Shown in pieces: positions 9,031-20,391 of a DNA stretch of 64,000 bases. The notes under the pieces are model-generated. The model was not told the origin of the DNA. It was given only the letters and a program-made list of their open reading frames with translations, and ran no database searches. The translations under genes and the position numbers were made by a program. Each line of letters begins with the position of its first letter. Positions within the stretch are counted from its first letter, which is position 1. The DNA is taken from assembly GCA_026391835.1 (NCBI GenBank), contig JAPLDF010000065.1, positions 87,860-151,859 of the forward strand. The letters are read 5' to 3'. Origin of the DNA: Bacteroidota bacterium (lineage in GTDB: Bacteria; Bacteroidota; Bacteroidia; Bacteroidales; FEN-979).

Positions 9031-9300
9031 ATGAATTTAGCACCTGAAGTAAAAAAGAAAGCATTCTTAGAACACGGAAAATCAGAATTTGACAGTGGCT
9101 CAACCGAAGCACAGGTCGCCCTGTTTACCATGAAAATCCAGCATCTTACCGAACATCTGAAGATCAACAAGAAAGACATGGTTACTGAGCGTTCGCTTGT
9201 AATCATGGTAGGCAAACGCAGGAAATTGCTGGATTATCTGAAAAGCAAAGAAATTCAACGTTATCGTGACATCATAAAAAAACTCGGTATCCGTAAATAA
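9031..9300 (+). CDS. rpsO: Small ribosomal subunit protein S15
   Basis: The 89-residue protein has the usual S15 length and motifs: GSTEAQVALFTMKIQHLTEHL, then SLVIMVGKRRKLLDYL and RYRDIIKKLGIRK at the C-terminus. S15 binds 16S rRNA helices 20-22 early in assembly of the 30S platform. A strong promoter lies upstream and a factor-independent terminator directly after the stop. The next gene is pnp, and rpsO-pnp adjacency is widely conserved in bacteria. In many bacteria S15 represses its own mRNA. The ~45-nt leader here is short, and I see no clear pseudoknot. Confidence 0.98.
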   Translation: MNLAPEVKKKAFLEHGKSEFDSGSTEAQVALFTMKIQHLTEHLKINKKDMVTERSLVIMVGKRRKLLDYLKSKEIQRYRDIIKKLGIRK

Positions 9301-9326
9301 ATTAACTATTTTCTTTATAAATCAAG

Positions 9327-9355
9327 AAAGAGGCAATGTGATAATTGCCTCTTTT
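9327..9355 (+). terminator. Factor-independent terminator between rpsO and pnp
   Basis: A perfect 10-bp stem (AAAGAGGCAA paired with TTGCCTCTTT) closes an 8-nt loop and runs into T residues, 27 nt after the rpsO stop. It probably cuts most rpsO transcripts while allowing some read-through into pnp. Confidence 0.85.
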
Positions 9356-9378
9356 AATATCTGAAAGAGACCAAACAC

Positions 9379-11616
9379 ATGAATGGAATAACAAAATCCT
9401 TTACCCTGGCCGATGGCAGGGAAATCTCAATTGAAACCGGCAAACTCGCCAAACAGGCCGATGGGTCTGTTGTTGTCAAGATGGGCGACACAATGATCCT
9501 TGCTACGGTTGTAGCCATGCAGGAAGCCAAAGAGAACGTTGACTTTATGCCCTTGTCGGTTGAATATCGTGAAAAATACGCAGCCGCCGGCAGGTTTCCC
9601 GGGGGATTTTTCAAAAGAGAAGCCCGTCCGTCCGATTACGAAATCCTTATCTCAAGGCTTATTGACAGGGCGCTCCGCCCGCTGTTTCCTGATGACTACC
9701 ATGCCGAAGTCCAGGTAATTGTCACCCTGATCTCGGCCGACACCAATGTATTGCCCGATGCACTTGCCTGTCTTGCCGCATCCGCAGCACTTTCAGTGAG
9801 TGACATCCCCTTCAACGGCCCCATTTCAGAGGTCAGGGTTGCAAGGATCAAAGGGCAGTTCGTCATCAATCCGAATATCGATGCCATGGTTGACGCCGAC
9901 ATCGACATGATTGTGGCAGCCTCCATTGACAACATCCTGATGGTTGAAGGAGAGATGAAAGAGGTATCCGAAGAGGATATGGTCGAAGCGATCCGTGTGG
10001 CGCACGATGCCATCATTGTCCAGTGCAAAGCCCAGCTCGAACTTGCTGACATGATTGAAAAATCAAAAGTCAAACGTGTTTACTCCCACGAATCGAACAA
10101 TCCTGAATTCAAGGAAAAGGTTAAAACAGCCACCTACCAGAAGGTTTATGACATGGCTTCCAGCGGAAACGCAAACAAACATGATCGCAAAAAGATCATC
10201 GAAGCCATCAAAGCTGAGTTTGTTGCCACATTGACCGATGAGGAAAAAGAGGCCAACAAGAACCTGATTGGCCGCTATTACCATGAAGTTGAAAAAGATG
10301 CCATCCGCAATGCCACGATGGACAATCGTCAGCGTTTGGATGGCCGCAAACTTGATGAGATCCGCCCGATATGGAGCGAGATCGACTATTTACCGGCAGC
10401 GCACGGTTCGGCCATCTTTACCCGTGGCGAAACCCAGTCGCTGACCACAGTCACCCTTGGTACAAAACTTGACCAGCAGGCCATCGATGGAGCCATTATC
10501 GAAGGAAAAGTGAACTTCATCCTGCACTATAACTTCCCTTCATTTGCAACCGGTGAGGTAAAACCTATCCGCAGCACCGGCCGTCGTGAAATCGGCCACG
10601 GGAACCTAGCACTTCGCGCACTGAAAAACATGATCCCACAGGGAGCCGATAATTTGTACACCATCCGCATTGTTTCCGACATCCTTGAATCCAACGGAAG
10701 TTCTTCCATGGCAACAGTTTGTGCCGGAACCATGGCACTGATGGATGCCGGCGTGAAAATTGCCAAACCTGTTTCCGGGATCGCAATGGGACTGATCACG
10801 GATAACAAGCGTTATGTTGTTTTATCCGACATCCTAGGTGACGAAGATCACCTGGGCGATATGGACTTCAAGGTTTGCGGTACCCGCGATGGAATCACCG
10901 CCTGCCAGATGGACATCAAGGTTGACGGCTTATCATTCGACATTCTCCGTGAGGCATTGACACAGGCCCGCCAGGGACGCATGCACATCCTTGGAGAAAT
11001 GGCAAAGACCATCTCTGAGCCACGTCCCGACTTTAAACCATTTGTTCCCCGCATCTTCCAGATGAAGGTTCCCAAGGAATTCATCGGTGCGATCATTGGC
11101 CCCGGTGGAAAAGTAATCCAGGAAATGCAGCGTGAAACAGGGACCACCATCGTTATTGAAGAAGTTGGCGAATTTGGCATTGTCGACATTGTTGCCGACA
11201 ATATGGAAGCCCGCGACAAGGTGATCGAAAAGATCAAACGTATCGCTTCAGTAGCCGAAGTTGGCGAAATCTACAAAGGAAAAGTAAAGAACATCCAGTC
11301 ATTTGGCGCTTTTGTTGAAATCCTTCCCAACCAGGACGGTCTTCTTCACATTTCGGAAATTGACTGGAAACGATTGGAAAAAGTTGAAGACGCCCTCAAA
11401 GTCGGCGACGAAATCGAAGTCAAACTGATCGAGGTGGACCCCAAAACCGGAAAACTCAAATTATCACGCAAAGCATTGCTCCCGAAGCCCGAAGGTTACG
11501 TTGAAAGGACTCCAGAACCACGTACTGACCGCCCTGATCGCGGGAATGACCGGGGAGACCGGGGTGACCGCGGAGGCGACCGTCGTGGAGGCGATTATCG
11601 CGGTCCAAGAAGGTAA
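9379..11616 (+). CDS. pnp: Polyribonucleotide nucleotidyltransferase (PNPase)
   Basis: This 745-residue enzyme degrades RNA 3'-to-5' by phosphorolysis and works as a ring-shaped trimer. The two RNase PH domains lie at about 10-215 and 315-545, with the core motif FxxRxRPxRR-like [12 protein letters not shown] and, in the second domain, GGETQ-like [16 protein letters not shown] domain follows ([20 protein letters not shown] at about 560-620), then an S1 RNA-binding domain ([18 protein letters not shown] at about 625-695). The C-terminal ~35 residues are low-complexity Arg/Gly/Asp repeats, common in Bacteroidota RNA-binding proteins. The start is well placed 24 nt after the rpsO terminator. The main sigma factor gene follows 69 nt later. 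Confidence 0.98.
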   Translation: MNGITKSFTLADGREISIETGKLAKQADGSVVVKMGDTMILATVVAMQEAKENVDFMPLSVEYREKYAAAGRFPGGFFKREARPSDYEILISRLIDRALRPLFPDDYHAEVQVIVTLISADTNVLPDALACLAASAALSVSDIPFNGPISEVRVARIKGQFVINPNIDAMVDADIDMIVAASIDNILMVEGEMKEVSEEDMVEAIRVAHDAIIVQCKAQLELADMIEKSKVKRVYSHESNNPEFKEKVKTATYQKVYDMASSGNANKHDRKKIIEAIKAEFVATLTDEEKEANKNLIGRYYHEVEKDAIRNATMDNRQRLDGRKLDEIRPIWSEIDYLPAAHGSAIFTRGETQSLTTVTLGTKLDQQAIDGAIIEGKVNFILHYNFPSFATGEVKPIRSTGRREIGHGNLALRALKNMIPQGADNLYTIRIVSDILESNGSSSMATVCAGTMALMDAGVKIAKPVSGIAMGLITDNKRYVVLSDILGDEDHLGDMDFKVCGTRDGITACQMDIKVDGLSFDILREALTQARQGRMHILGEMAKTISEPRPDFKPFVPRIFQMKVPKEFIGAIIGPGGKVIQEMQRETGTTIVIEEVGEFGIVDIVADNMEARDKVIEKIKRIASVAEVGEIYKGKVKNIQSFGAFVEILPNQDGLLHISEIDWKRLEKVEDALKVGDEIEVKLIEVDPKTGKLKLSRKALLPKPEGYVERTPEPRTDRPDRGNDRGDRGDRGGDRRGGDYRGPRR

Positions 11617-11685
11617 CCTGTTGTAACCTTAAGTTAATTTTTACGTAAACCGACCCTTAGCAACGGTCTAAATAATTTGGTTCGC

Positions 11686-12549
11686 ATGAGGCAGTTAAAA
11701 ATTACCAAACAGGTTACAAACCGTGAAACCGCATCACTGGACAAATACCTTCAGGAGATCGGCAAAGTTGAACTGATAACAGCCGATGAAGAGGTTTCAC
11801 TCGCCCAGCGTATCAAGCAGGGCGACATGGCTGCTTTGGAAAAACTCACAAAAGCCAACCTGCGTTTCGTGGTGTCGGTATCAAAACAATACCAGAACCA
11901 GGGGCTTAGCCTCCCCGACCTGATCAACGAAGGCAATCTTGGGCTGATCAAAGCCGCCCAGCGGTTCGACGAAACACGTGGATTTAAATTTATCTCCTAC
12001 GCGGTATGGTGGATCCGCCAGTCGATCCTCCAGGCACTGGCCGAACAGTCCCGGATTGTCCGTTTGCCGCTGAATAAAATAGGCTCGATCAACAAAATCA
12101 ACAAGGCTTACGCCCAGCTGGAACAAAAGTATGAGCGGGAACCCAATGCCGGCGAAATCGCCCTTTTACTCGAAGTTTCAGAAAATGAAGTAAAGGAGTC
12201 GATGCGCAATTCCGGCCGTCATGTTTCAATGGATGCCCCGCTGATCCAGGACGAAGACAATACCATGTACGATGTGTTGCGGAGTGAGGAAAACACCACC
12301 CCGGATAACGGACTGTTATATGAATCCCTGAAAAAGGAGATCGAGCGTGCTGTTTCTACACTCACACAGCGTGAAGCCGACGTTATCAGGCTTTATTTCG
12401 GACTCAACGGCAGCCATCCCATGACACTTGAAGAGATTGGTGAGAAATTCGATCTTACCAGGGAACGTGTGCGCCAGATCAAGGAAAAAGCAATCCGGCG
12501 GTTGAAACATACCTCACGGAGCAAGATTTTAAAGACGTACCTTGGATAG
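11686..12549 (+). CDS. rpoD: Primary sigma factor (sigma-70 family, short Bacteroidota form)
   Basis: The 287-residue protein is the short housekeeping sigma factor of Bacteroidota, which lacks the long N-terminal regions 1.1 and NCR. It shows region 1.2 ([20 protein letters not shown]), region 2 ([34 protein letters not shown] and [13 protein letters not shown]), region 3 and region 4 with its helix-turn-helix ([27 protein letters not shown]). The ATG at 11686 begins the family's typical MRQLKITKQ start, so an in-frame TTG 9 nt upstream was not used. A near-consensus box (TAATTTG, 11673-11679) lies only 6 nt before the ATG, hinting at a nearly leaderless transcript. It recognises the TAnnTTTG promoters listed elsewhere in this window. 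Confidence 0.97.
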   Translation: MRQLKITKQVTNRETASLDKYLQEIGKVELITADEEVSLAQRIKQGDMAALEKLTKANLRFVVSVSKQYQNQGLSLPDLINEGNLGLIKAAQRFDETRGFKFISYAVWWIRQSILQALAEQSRIVRLPLNKIGSINKINKAYAQLEQKYEREPNAGEIALLLEVSENEVKESMRNSGRHVSMDAPLIQDEDNTMYDVLRSEENTTPDNGLLYESLKKEIERAVSTLTQREADVIRLYFGLNGSHPMTLEEIGEKFDLTRERVRQIKEKAIRRLKHTSRSKILKTYLG

Positions 12550-12550
12550 T

Positions 12551-12620
12551 TGACAAGTGACAAATGACTAGTGACGAATGACAAATGACTGGTAAAACGG
12601 CATTCGTCATTCGTCATTTT
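12551..12620 (+). terminator. Heptamer-repeat hairpin after rpoD
   Basis: Directly after the rpoD stop there are six heptamers of the TGACAAA type (TGACAAG, TGACAAA, TGACTAG, TGACGAA, TGACAAA, TGACTGG). The complementary heptamers (TTCGTCA type) follow at 12601-12617. TGACGAATGAC (12572-12582) pairs perfectly with GTCATTCGTCA (12606-12616), and a run of T follows. The structure can act as a rho-independent terminator. A further short array (TAATTCG three times, 12620-12640) runs up to the rpe start. Confidence 0.68.
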
Positions 12621-12643
12621 TAATTCGTAATTCGTAATTCCTC

Positions 12644-13294
12644 ATGTCCCATTTAGTCGCTCCATCGCTTCTTTCCGCAAATTTTCTCAACCTGGAAAAG
12701 GACATTGCGATGCTCAATGAGAGTGAAGCCGACTGGCTTCACCTTGATGTGATGGATGGATTATTTGTGCCAAATATCTCTTTTGGCTTCTCCATCATCG
12801 AACAGATCAGGAAAGCAACCTCTAAAATACTCGATGTACATTTAATGATCGTCGAACCTGAACGGTATCTTGAGCGGTTCAGAAAGGCTGGTGCCGATAT
12901 CATCAGTATCCACCTCGAAGCTGTTAAAAATCCGGCTGAAGCTTTACAAAACATCAGGAACATGGGTGCAAAGGCCGGGATTGTCATCAACCCGGGCACA
13001 CCGGTAAGTTCATTGTCCGGCGTGATCAGCATGGCCGACATGGTCCTGCTTATGTCGGTAAACCCCGGATTCGGGGGACAATCCTTCATCCCCGGCACAC
13101 TCCCAAAAATCGCCGAATTAAAGCAGATGATCGCTTCGCACCAACTCAGCGTGATGATTGAAGTTGATGGTGGCATTGACCTTCAGAATGCGCCTGTCCT
13201 TATAAAGGAGGGTGTGGACATCCTGGTTGCTGGAAATACCATTTTCGCCTCTCCCGATCCCCGCCACGTCATTCACCAGTTGAAAAACATCTGA
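12644..13294 (+). CDS. rpe: Ribulose-phosphate 3-epimerase
   Basis: The 216-residue TIM-barrel enzyme interconverts ribulose 5-phosphate and xylulose 5-phosphate in the pentose phosphate pathway. Family signatures are clear: LVAPSLLSANFLNLEKDI at the N-terminus, the metal-binding LDVMDGLFVPNISFG (Asp and His ligands), VHLMIVEPERYL, MSVNPGFGGQSFIP and the C-terminal EVDGGID and VAGNTIF phosphate-binding loop. The length is normal for the family. The start codon follows directly after a period-7 repeat and has no visible Shine-Dalgarno site, as is common in this phylum. Confidence 0.97.
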   Translation: MSHLVAPSLLSANFLNLEKDIAMLNESEADWLHLDVMDGLFVPNISFGFSIIEQIRKATSKILDVHLMIVEPERYLERFRKAGADIISIHLEAVKNPAEALQNIRNMGAKAGIVINPGTPVSSLSGVISMADMVLLMSVNPGFGGQSFIPGTLPKIAELKQMIASHQLSVMIEVDGGIDLQNAPVLIKEGVDILVAGNTIFASPDPRHVIHQLKNI

Positions 13295-13375
13295 TGAAAT
13301 TCCTGCAGCCCTTTTCATAATATCCCTGCAGAGTCAAATTATTTTTCCTATTTTTACAAAAAAAAGTTATCCTGC

Positions 13376-13975
13376 ATGGATTTCATCGCTGCCAGCGAGT
13401 ACATTGTTCATCGCCTGCGACGGGAATTAAATCCGTTACTATGGTATCATTGTGTAGAACACACTCTTGATGTGTTGGAAGCAACAAAACGGTTGGCTGA
13501 TGCAGAAAAAATCGAAGCACATTCCCGGATATTGCTTGAAACAGCTGCGCTCTACCATGATTCCGGCATGATTGTTCAATATAAGGATCATGAATCCGCT
13601 TCCGTGATGTTGGCGAAACAAATACTTCCCGGGTTTGGTTTTTCCGAACCCGATATTGAAAAAATAACCGGTCTGATCCTGGTCACCAGGCTGCCACAGC
13701 GCCCCTATGATCATCTTGAACAGATCATCTGTGATGCCGATCTTGATTATCTTGGCCGTGATGATTTTTTCATCCACTCCTTCAAACTGAAGCTTGAATG
13801 GCAGGACAATGAAGTCCGAAACACCACCCTGGCTGAATGGTTTGATATCCAGATTAAATTTTTAACCGAACACCGGTATTTTACAAGCTCAGCCATGCTT
13901 CTCCGAAACAAGAAAAAATTGAAACACCTTGAAGAGATAAAATATCTTGTGTCACAAAACATGGTCAAATCGTAA
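13376..13975 (+). CDS. HD-domain metal-dependent phosphohydrolase
   Basis: The 199-residue protein fits the HD superfamily. The first metal His lies in WYHCVEHTLDV (about 25-30), the HD doublet in ALYHDSGM (about 60), a further His in YKDHESASVMLA, and the last Asp in ICDADLDYLGRDDF (about 120). Most such proteins hydrolyse phosphodiesters or nucleotides, sometimes cyclic dinucleotides or (p)ppGpp. The protein has no second domain, and its substrate cannot be predicted. It is followed by a universal stress protein gene 31 nt later, so a stress-signal role is possible but unproven. Confidence 0.8.
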   Translation: MDFIAASEYIVHRLRRELNPLLWYHCVEHTLDVLEATKRLADAEKIEAHSRILLETAALYHDSGMIVQYKDHESASVMLAKQILPGFGFSEPDIEKITGLILVTRLPQRPYDHLEQIICDADLDYLGRDDFFIHSFKLKLEWQDNEVRNTTLAEWFDIQIKFLTEHRYFTSSAMLLRNKKKLKHLEEIKYLVSQNMVKS

Positions 13976-13995
13976 ATCGTAAATCGTAAATCGTA
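13968..13995. repeat. Heptamer repeat AATCGTA overlapping the HD gene stop
   Basis: Four perfect AATCGTA units occupy the last codons of the HD gene and the space after it. The first unit carries the TAA stop codon itself. The array ends 11 nt before the next gene's ATG and would therefore lie in the translation-initiation region of the universal stress protein. Confidence 0.82.
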
Positions 13996-14006
13996 AATAT
14001 TTTCGT

Positions 14007-14888
14007 ATGTCTAAAGCAACACAGGAAAAAAAGTACAACAATATCGTACTGATCCCGACAGACTTCTCTGAAGTTTGCGGCAACGCAATTTCTCACGGCG
14101 TCAAGCTTGCTAAGTTTCTTGGGTATAAGGTATTTATCCTCCATATCATCAATAAAGAGACCAAGACTGAATTGAAGAAGAAAAATGTCGGTGTTGATTA
14201 TATCGATTCGCGGCTCAAAGAGTATAAAAAATATTACACCAAGAAATACGAGGTTGAAATCGACACCATGGCTGTTGAAGGATCAATTTTTTCAACCATC
14301 AACACCGTTGCCAGGGAGATCAAAGCGAACCTGATGGTGATGGGTACCCATGGCAAAAAAGGATTGCAGCGTGTTTTTGGCAGCTACGCCATGAAAATTG
14401 TGGAAGAGTCGACGGTTCCTGTCGTTGTGGTGCAGAAGCGATCTTTCAAATCGGGATACAGGAACATCGTTTTTCCTGTCAGCAATGATCTTGAGCCACG
14501 CCAGGCTGTCCATTGGGCAAAACTGATGGCTAAATTGTTCAACGCAAAAATACATATCTACCTATCTCCCGAAAAAGAGACAGCAAGACGTACCTCCCTG
14601 GCAATTATCACAAAACAGATCACAACTGTTTTTGACACAGAAAATGTTGCCTGGACCATCACGACCGCCCCCAAATCAACAGGCTTTGCCGAACAGATTA
14701 TTTCCCACAGTGTACTGCACCATGCCGATTTAATCATGATCATGACGCGTCCGAATGTGGATGTTGTTGGTTTCAGCCTCTCTGCATGGGATGAAAAACT
14801 GATGTTCAATGAAGCACAGATCCCGGTGATGGGGATCAACCCGATTGAGTACGGGTATCATTATTACGAGTGGTCGGTGCTGGCCTAG
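14007..14888 (+). CDS. Universal stress protein, tandem Usp domains
   Basis: The 293-residue protein has two Usp folds in tandem. The first (about 10-145) is well conserved, with NNIVLIPTDFSEVCGNAI at its start and the ATP-loop motif MGTHGKKGLQRVFGSYAMKI (G2xG9xG type). The second (about 150-285) starts with YRNIVFPVSNDLEPRQAVHW but has lost the glycine-rich nucleotide loop. It instead reads MIMTRPNVDVVGFSLSAWDE, so only the first domain is expected to bind ATP. Members act in general stress or metabolic adaptation. The gene sits between heptamer and octamer repeat arrays. Confidence 0.9.
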   Translation: MSKATQEKKYNNIVLIPTDFSEVCGNAISHGVKLAKFLGYKVFILHIINKETKTELKKKNVGVDYIDSRLKEYKKYYTKKYEVEIDTMAVEGSIFSTINTVAREIKANLMVMGTHGKKGLQRVFGSYAMKIVEESTVPVVVVQKRSFKSGYRNIVFPVSNDLEPRQAVHWAKLMAKLFNAKIHIYLSPEKETARRTSLAIITKQITTVFDTENVAWTITTAPKSTGFAEQIISHSVLHHADLIMIMTRPNVDVVGFSLSAWDEKLMFNEAQIPVMGINPIEYGYHYYEWSVLA

Positions 14889-17030
<2,142 letters not shown>

Positions 17031-17185
17031 CTTTTCGTTATTCATTTTTCGCATTTCAATAATAAATAATCACTTACACTGGGATTTGTCCTGTTTCCCT
17101 GTACAAATTAAGGATCGCCTGATTCCCGAAACTGCTCTCCAAATTCAGATCTGAAAATTTATCATAAAATATTTATTTAAATATT

Positions 17186-17215
17186 TAGTTTATGTTATAA
17201 ACTAGTTTATATTTG
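17186..17215 (+). promoter_or_regulatory. Palindromic operator overlapping a -7 box
   Basis: TAGTTTAT and ATAAACTA form an 8-bp perfect inverted repeat with a 3-nt spacer (17186-17204). A perfect -7 box TATATTTG follows at 17208-17215, and the gene's ATG lies at 17246. A repressor bound to the palindrome would cover the promoter spacer. The winged-helix protein encoded second in this operon is the natural candidate for autoregulation. Confidence 0.55.
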
Positions 17216-17245
17216 CAATGTATTTACTTTAACTCAACTTATATT

Positions 17246-17836
17246 ATGGAAACACAAGAGAATTTCAATGGGCAAGACAGCCTGAAAATCATCAATGAAA
17301 TGATCGGGACGGCAAAACACAGTATCGGCGATAAAAGTTTTCACTACCTGCTGTGGGGTTGGCTTGTTCTTATTGCCAGTGTCCTGGATTATTACCTGTT
17401 AACCATCCGTCAAACCCAGTATCATTGGCTTCCATGGCCAATCCTGATGGGTACGGGAGGTATTCTTGCGTTCGTGTTTTTAATGTTTCAAAAACGGAAG
17501 GAAACCGTGAAAACATATTTCGAAACTTTTCTGGGCTATACCTGGACAAGTGTTATAATTGCCTTGTTTCTGACCGCTTTCATCGGATCACGATTCGGGA
17601 GCGAGGCTGCGTACCCGGTCATTATGATTGTTTACGGGATGGGATTATTTGTTTCAGGGATGTCATTCCGGTTCACACCGCTGGTAATCGGCAGCATCTG
17701 CTGCTGGTGCTGTGCACTGGCTGCCAGTTTTGTAACCTACGACAACCAGCTGATTCTTCTGGGATTATCGGTACTAAGCGGCTATATTATTCCAGGTCAT
17801 ATTTTAAAGATACAATTCAAACATGAGACAGCTTAG
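17246..17836 (+). CDS. Integral membrane protein of unknown function, partner of the next regulator
   Basis: The 196-residue protein has a soluble N-terminal 25 residues (SLKIINEMIGTAKHSI) and then about six hydrophobic segments, with YLLWGWLVLIASVLDYYLL and WPILMGTGGILAFVFLMF as the first two. The ATG at 17246 is preferred over one at 17213, because the -7 box ends at 17215 and would leave the upstream start untranscribed. I do not recognise a characterised family. The stop overlaps the start of a winged-helix regulator by 14 nt, so translation is coupled. Pairs of this kind, a small HTH protein plus a membrane protein, usually form self-contained regulated units. Confidence 0.75.
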   Translation: METQENFNGQDSLKIINEMIGTAKHSIGDKSFHYLLWGWLVLIASVLDYYLLTIRQTQYHWLPWPILMGTGGILAFVFLMFQKRKETVKTYFETFLGYTWTSVIIALFLTAFIGSRFGSEAAYPVIMIVYGMGLFVSGMSFRFTPLVIGSICCWCCALAASFVTYDNQLILLGLSVLSGYIIPGHILKIQFKHETA

Positions 17837-18119
17837 TGATCTTGACCCGTTGTTGCATTCGCAGCTTCGCCTCGCGGTAGTTTCGATCCTGATAAGTGTA
17901 GTTGAAGCAGAATTCACTTTTTTAAAGGAGAAAACAGGATCAACAGCCGGGAATCTTAGTGTTCAACTGGAGAAACTCAGCAGTGAAGGGTACATCTCGA
18001 TGGAGAAATCCTTTCGGAACAAACGTCCTTTAACCACATGCCGGATAACGCCCAAAGGGATCGTGCAGTTTGAGAGGTACGTTCAGGCGCTGCAGGCCTA
18101 TATTCAGCCCGGGCAATAA
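17823..18119 (+). CDS. Winged-helix transcriptional regulator (HTH_34-type)
   Basis: The 98-residue protein is a single winged-helix DNA-binding domain. It has an N-terminal helix (DPLLHSQLRLAVVSIL), a recognition region (TFLKEKTGSTAGNLSVQLEKL) and a wing with basic residues (SFRNKRPLTTCRITPKG). This pattern matches the small MarR/ArsR-like HTH_34 group. It overlaps the upstream membrane-protein gene, and a palindrome over the operon promoter (17186-17204) is its likely site. A terminator follows the stop codon. Confidence 0.88.
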   Translation: MRQLSDLDPLLHSQLRLAVVSILISVVEAEFTFLKEKTGSTAGNLSVQLEKLSSEGYISMEKSFRNKRPLTTCRITPKGIVQFERYVQALQAYIQPGQ

Positions 18120-18144
18120 AAAAAGTATCTCAGATTTTTATGGT

Positions 18145-18213
18145 AAAAGGCGCAGATCCATGCAGAATTCAAACCGATAGCTTGAGGTAACCTGCAAAAC
18201 TCTGCGCCTTTTT
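18145..18213. terminator. Hairpin between convergent genes
   Basis: AAAAGGCGCAGA (18145-18156) pairs with TCTGCGCCTTTT (18201-18212) to give a 12-bp stem around a 44-nt loop that itself contains a smaller CTGCA/TGCAG pairing. The run of T on one side and A on the other allows termination in both directions, between the + strand regulator and the - strand DUF2807 gene. Confidence 0.6.
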
Positions 18214-18244
18214 CCGCGAAAATATGCGGGAAATATTTTGTTTG

Positions 18245-18979
18245 TTATTGTACTTTCTTGATAGAGCCAGCCCCAGATACACTCTGGTCAATGTCTGTTG
18301 GTGATCCCTTATACTTGACACTGCCTGCCCCGGAGATTTCGGCATGGAGTTTTTTGGAAACATTCACCTGGGCATTGCCCGCGCCACTGATATCGATGTC
18401 ATAATTTTCGACAAGCATGTCATACCCGAAAATGTCGGAAGCGCCCGAAAGTTCCATGTTCACATCGGTGGCTGAACCAGAGAACTTTATCTTGCTGGCT
18501 CCGCTGCAATCCAATTTCAGCCTCTGCACCGCAATTTCCATTTTTGAGTCGGTGGCTCCCGAGGCCTCGATGTTGAGTTCAGGAACTGATATCCGGCCAT
18601 CCGTAGCGATATCCACGGCACCGCTGACATCAATCCTTTTAAGATCCTTCACCGTTATATAAACTTTCATGACCGTTACATGGTGAATGGGCTTTTTGGT
18701 TTCAATTTTCAGGGTTCCCCCAACAACCTCCGTACGTATGATCGGAAGCAGGTTGGCATCTGACTCCACGGTTACCTCTTCGGTAGTACCCTGTTTCAGA
18801 ATGATGTCGAATGCGCCGGATACTTCAATGCCATCAAAGCCGGATACCTTGCGGACTTCCTTTAATATATTTCCATCGCCGTGGGCTCCGCCAATGACAT
18901 TGCAGCTGGCAACCAGGCTCGTCATACCCAGGAACAGGCTGACCAGGAATAACACAGAAAAGAATCTTGTTGTTTTCAT
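18245..18979 (-). CDS. DUF2807 (head-GIN domain) lipoprotein
   Basis: The 244-residue protein begins at 18979 with a lipoprotein signal (MKTTRFFSVLFLVSLFLG, then lipobox-like LVASC). The rest is a right-handed beta-helix-like DUF2807 domain. FDGIEVSGAFDIILKQGT opens it, and repeated SGA phrases follow (VSGAVDI, ASGATDS, LSGASDI, ISGAGNA, ISGAGSV). These proteins are common in Bacteroidota, usually near envelope-stress regulators, with no proven activity. An apparent 36-residue N-terminal extension is only the translation of the octamer repeat (SACPPVR) and was rejected. The gene is probably the last member of the ECF sigma operon, although 151 nt including the repeat array separate it from the preceding gene. 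Confidence 0.87.
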   Translation of the reverse strand: MKTTRFFSVLFLVSLFLGMTSLVASCNVIGGAHGDGNILKEVRKVSGFDGIEVSGAFDIILKQGTTEEVTVESDANLLPIIRTEVVGGTLKIETKKPIHHVTVMKVYITVKDLKRIDVSGAVDIATDGRISVPELNIEASGATDSKMEIAVQRLKLDCSGASKIKFSGSATDVNMELSGASDIFGYDMLVENYDIDISGAGNAQVNVSKKLHAEISGAGSVKYKGSPTDIDQSVSGAGSIKKVQ

Positions 18980-19029
18980 AGGTTTGGTTTTAGGTTGTTT
19001 GACGTTGTTGTTAGATTTGGTTACAAAAT

Positions 19030-19101
19030 AAGGGGACAGGCGGACGAGCGGACAGGCGGACGAGCGGACAGGCGGACAGGCGGACAAGCGGACAGGCGGA
19101 C
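19030..19101. repeat. Octamer tandem repeat, 9 units, second copy of the family
   Basis: Nine 8-bp units run without interruption (AAGGGGAC, then alternating AGGCGGAC and GAGCGGAC, plus one AAGCGGAC). It is the same unit as the array at 14897-14960, including the odd AAGGGGAC end unit, which here stands at the other end. The array lies between the transglutaminase-like gene and the DUF2807 gene and would be read as GTCCGCCT in their - strand transcript. Confidence 0.92.
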
Positions 19102-19130
19102 GGGTAATTGCATGGTTGACTGTTTATTGA

Positions 19131-20372
19131 TTAAGGGGCCTGCCAGAATAAGTCAGGGTTATTTGTTTTATAGGTAATCCATTTCATTCCGTTTTTTCCT
19201 TCAGATTTTTCGGTTAGCGGCGTTTGCTTGTAATTGTCGGCCGGTATGAGCGCAACATATTGAACCACTTTCCCTTTAAAGGTTGTTTCCGTATCGTATT
19301 CACTGTTTACGGAACATTCGAGTTTATACAGGTTTTTCGCCATGTAATGAAACAAATATTCCTCCTTTGTGACGGACGATCTCCTGTTCCAGTTCGCATC
19401 CGGGTTTACAATCAGCGGCTGACCACTGATGATCCTGTTGCGTACCTCTTCAATACTCAGCAGGTCACCCCTTTCACTCATGACATAGGCATCGTTCGTG
19501 GGATCGATCCATAGCCACTTTTTCATTGCATCGCAATATACCATGTTGATTACGTGGCAGTCCTGGTCAACGCCCAAACTATCCTTGGGAAAACAGGTAA
19601 CAAACCTTGACTTGATGCCCATTGACAGATAACATTCATTTAAAACCGTTGCCAGTCCCCTGCAGTTTAACCCCCTGTGGTCCCTCCTGCATTCGGCGAT
19701 CATGCTCACTGCGTTTTTAACGGCAGGATTTCCATGATTTCCATCGTGCGGAATCAGGTAATGGACCCAATGCAACAGGTTTATAATTTTTGAAACTTCA
19801 TTCCCTGTTCCTGCAACAGAGTCGAGGTTAAACCCTTTGCGCAAGGCAGCCAGGTTCTTGTTGTCTGCCGGTTGATATGTAAATCCAGGGATTTGCCGGT
19901 TTTCAGTGGTATTATAGGTTCCTGATTTTTTTAAAACATAGAGGTAATCCCCGATTTGACGTGTCGGCTCCACCAGTATCTTAAACTCCTTGTCATTCCT
20001 GATATTATCCAGGTCCTTGTCCTCCTGCATGTGGCTGTAATCGCAATAACCAGCTTTGATTGATTTTTCAAGGTAAGCAAGTGCCATTGCATGGTCGCCG
20101 TTCAGCGAATATGTGCAACAGAGGTTGTAATAGGCATTCATGTAATATCCGCTGAATGGTTTTTTGGCAGAATCGGATAACTGGTTGTACTCCGTTAAAA
20201 ATTCCGCCAGGAGCTTCTGGTACAAGTTGGTGTCTTTTTGCTTGTATGCCGCGGTAAACAGGCTATCCTGCCGGGCAGCAAATTTTTCAAACCTGTTTGC
20301 TGATGGAGTCTGGCCCATCGCACATATTCCCATGAAGATAAGCAGTGCGGGTAAAAGATGTCTGACGTACAT
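19131..20372 (-). CDS. Secreted transglutaminase-like protein with N-terminal TPR-like region
   Basis: The 413-residue protein has a signal peptide (MYVRHLLPALLIFMGICAMG) and a helical region with TPR-like character (about 40-125, SGYYMNAYYNLCCTYSLNGDHAMALAYLEKSI). The transglutaminase/papain-like core holds the catalytic Cys in RGLNCRGLATVLNECYL, the His in DQDCHVINMVY and the Asp in WLWIDPTND. These enzymes cleave or cross-link peptides outside the cell, and the exact reaction is unknown. It lies 19 nt after the DUF4097 gene in the ECF sigma operon. A paralogue without the TPR part is encoded at 59890-60873. Confidence 0.84.
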   Translation of the reverse strand: MYVRHLLPALLIFMGICAMGQTPSANRFEKFAARQDSLFTAAYKQKDTNLYQKLLAEFLTEYNQLSDSAKKPFSGYYMNAYYNLCCTYSLNGDHAMALAYLEKSIKAGYCDYSHMQEDKDLDNIRNDKEFKILVEPTRQIGDYLYVLKKSGTYNTTENRQIPGFTYQPADNKNLAALRKGFNLDSVAGTGNEVSKIINLLHWVHYLIPHDGNHGNPAVKNAVSMIAECRRDHRGLNCRGLATVLNECYLSMGIKSRFVTCFPKDSLGVDQDCHVINMVYCDAMKKWLWIDPTNDAYVMSERGDLLSIEEVRNRIISGQPLIVNPDANWNRRSSVTKEEYLFHYMAKNLYKLECSVNSEYDTETTFKGKVVQYVALIPADNYKQTPLTEKSEGKNGMKWITYKTNNPDLFWQAP

Positions 20373-20391
20373 GTTTCCGGGGTTAAAGGGG

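Noticed and set aside
18980..19087. N-terminal extension of the DUF2807 protein (SACPPVR-type repeats)
   Set aside because: It is only the translation of the octamer repeat. The lipoprotein signal starting at 18979 is a far better start.
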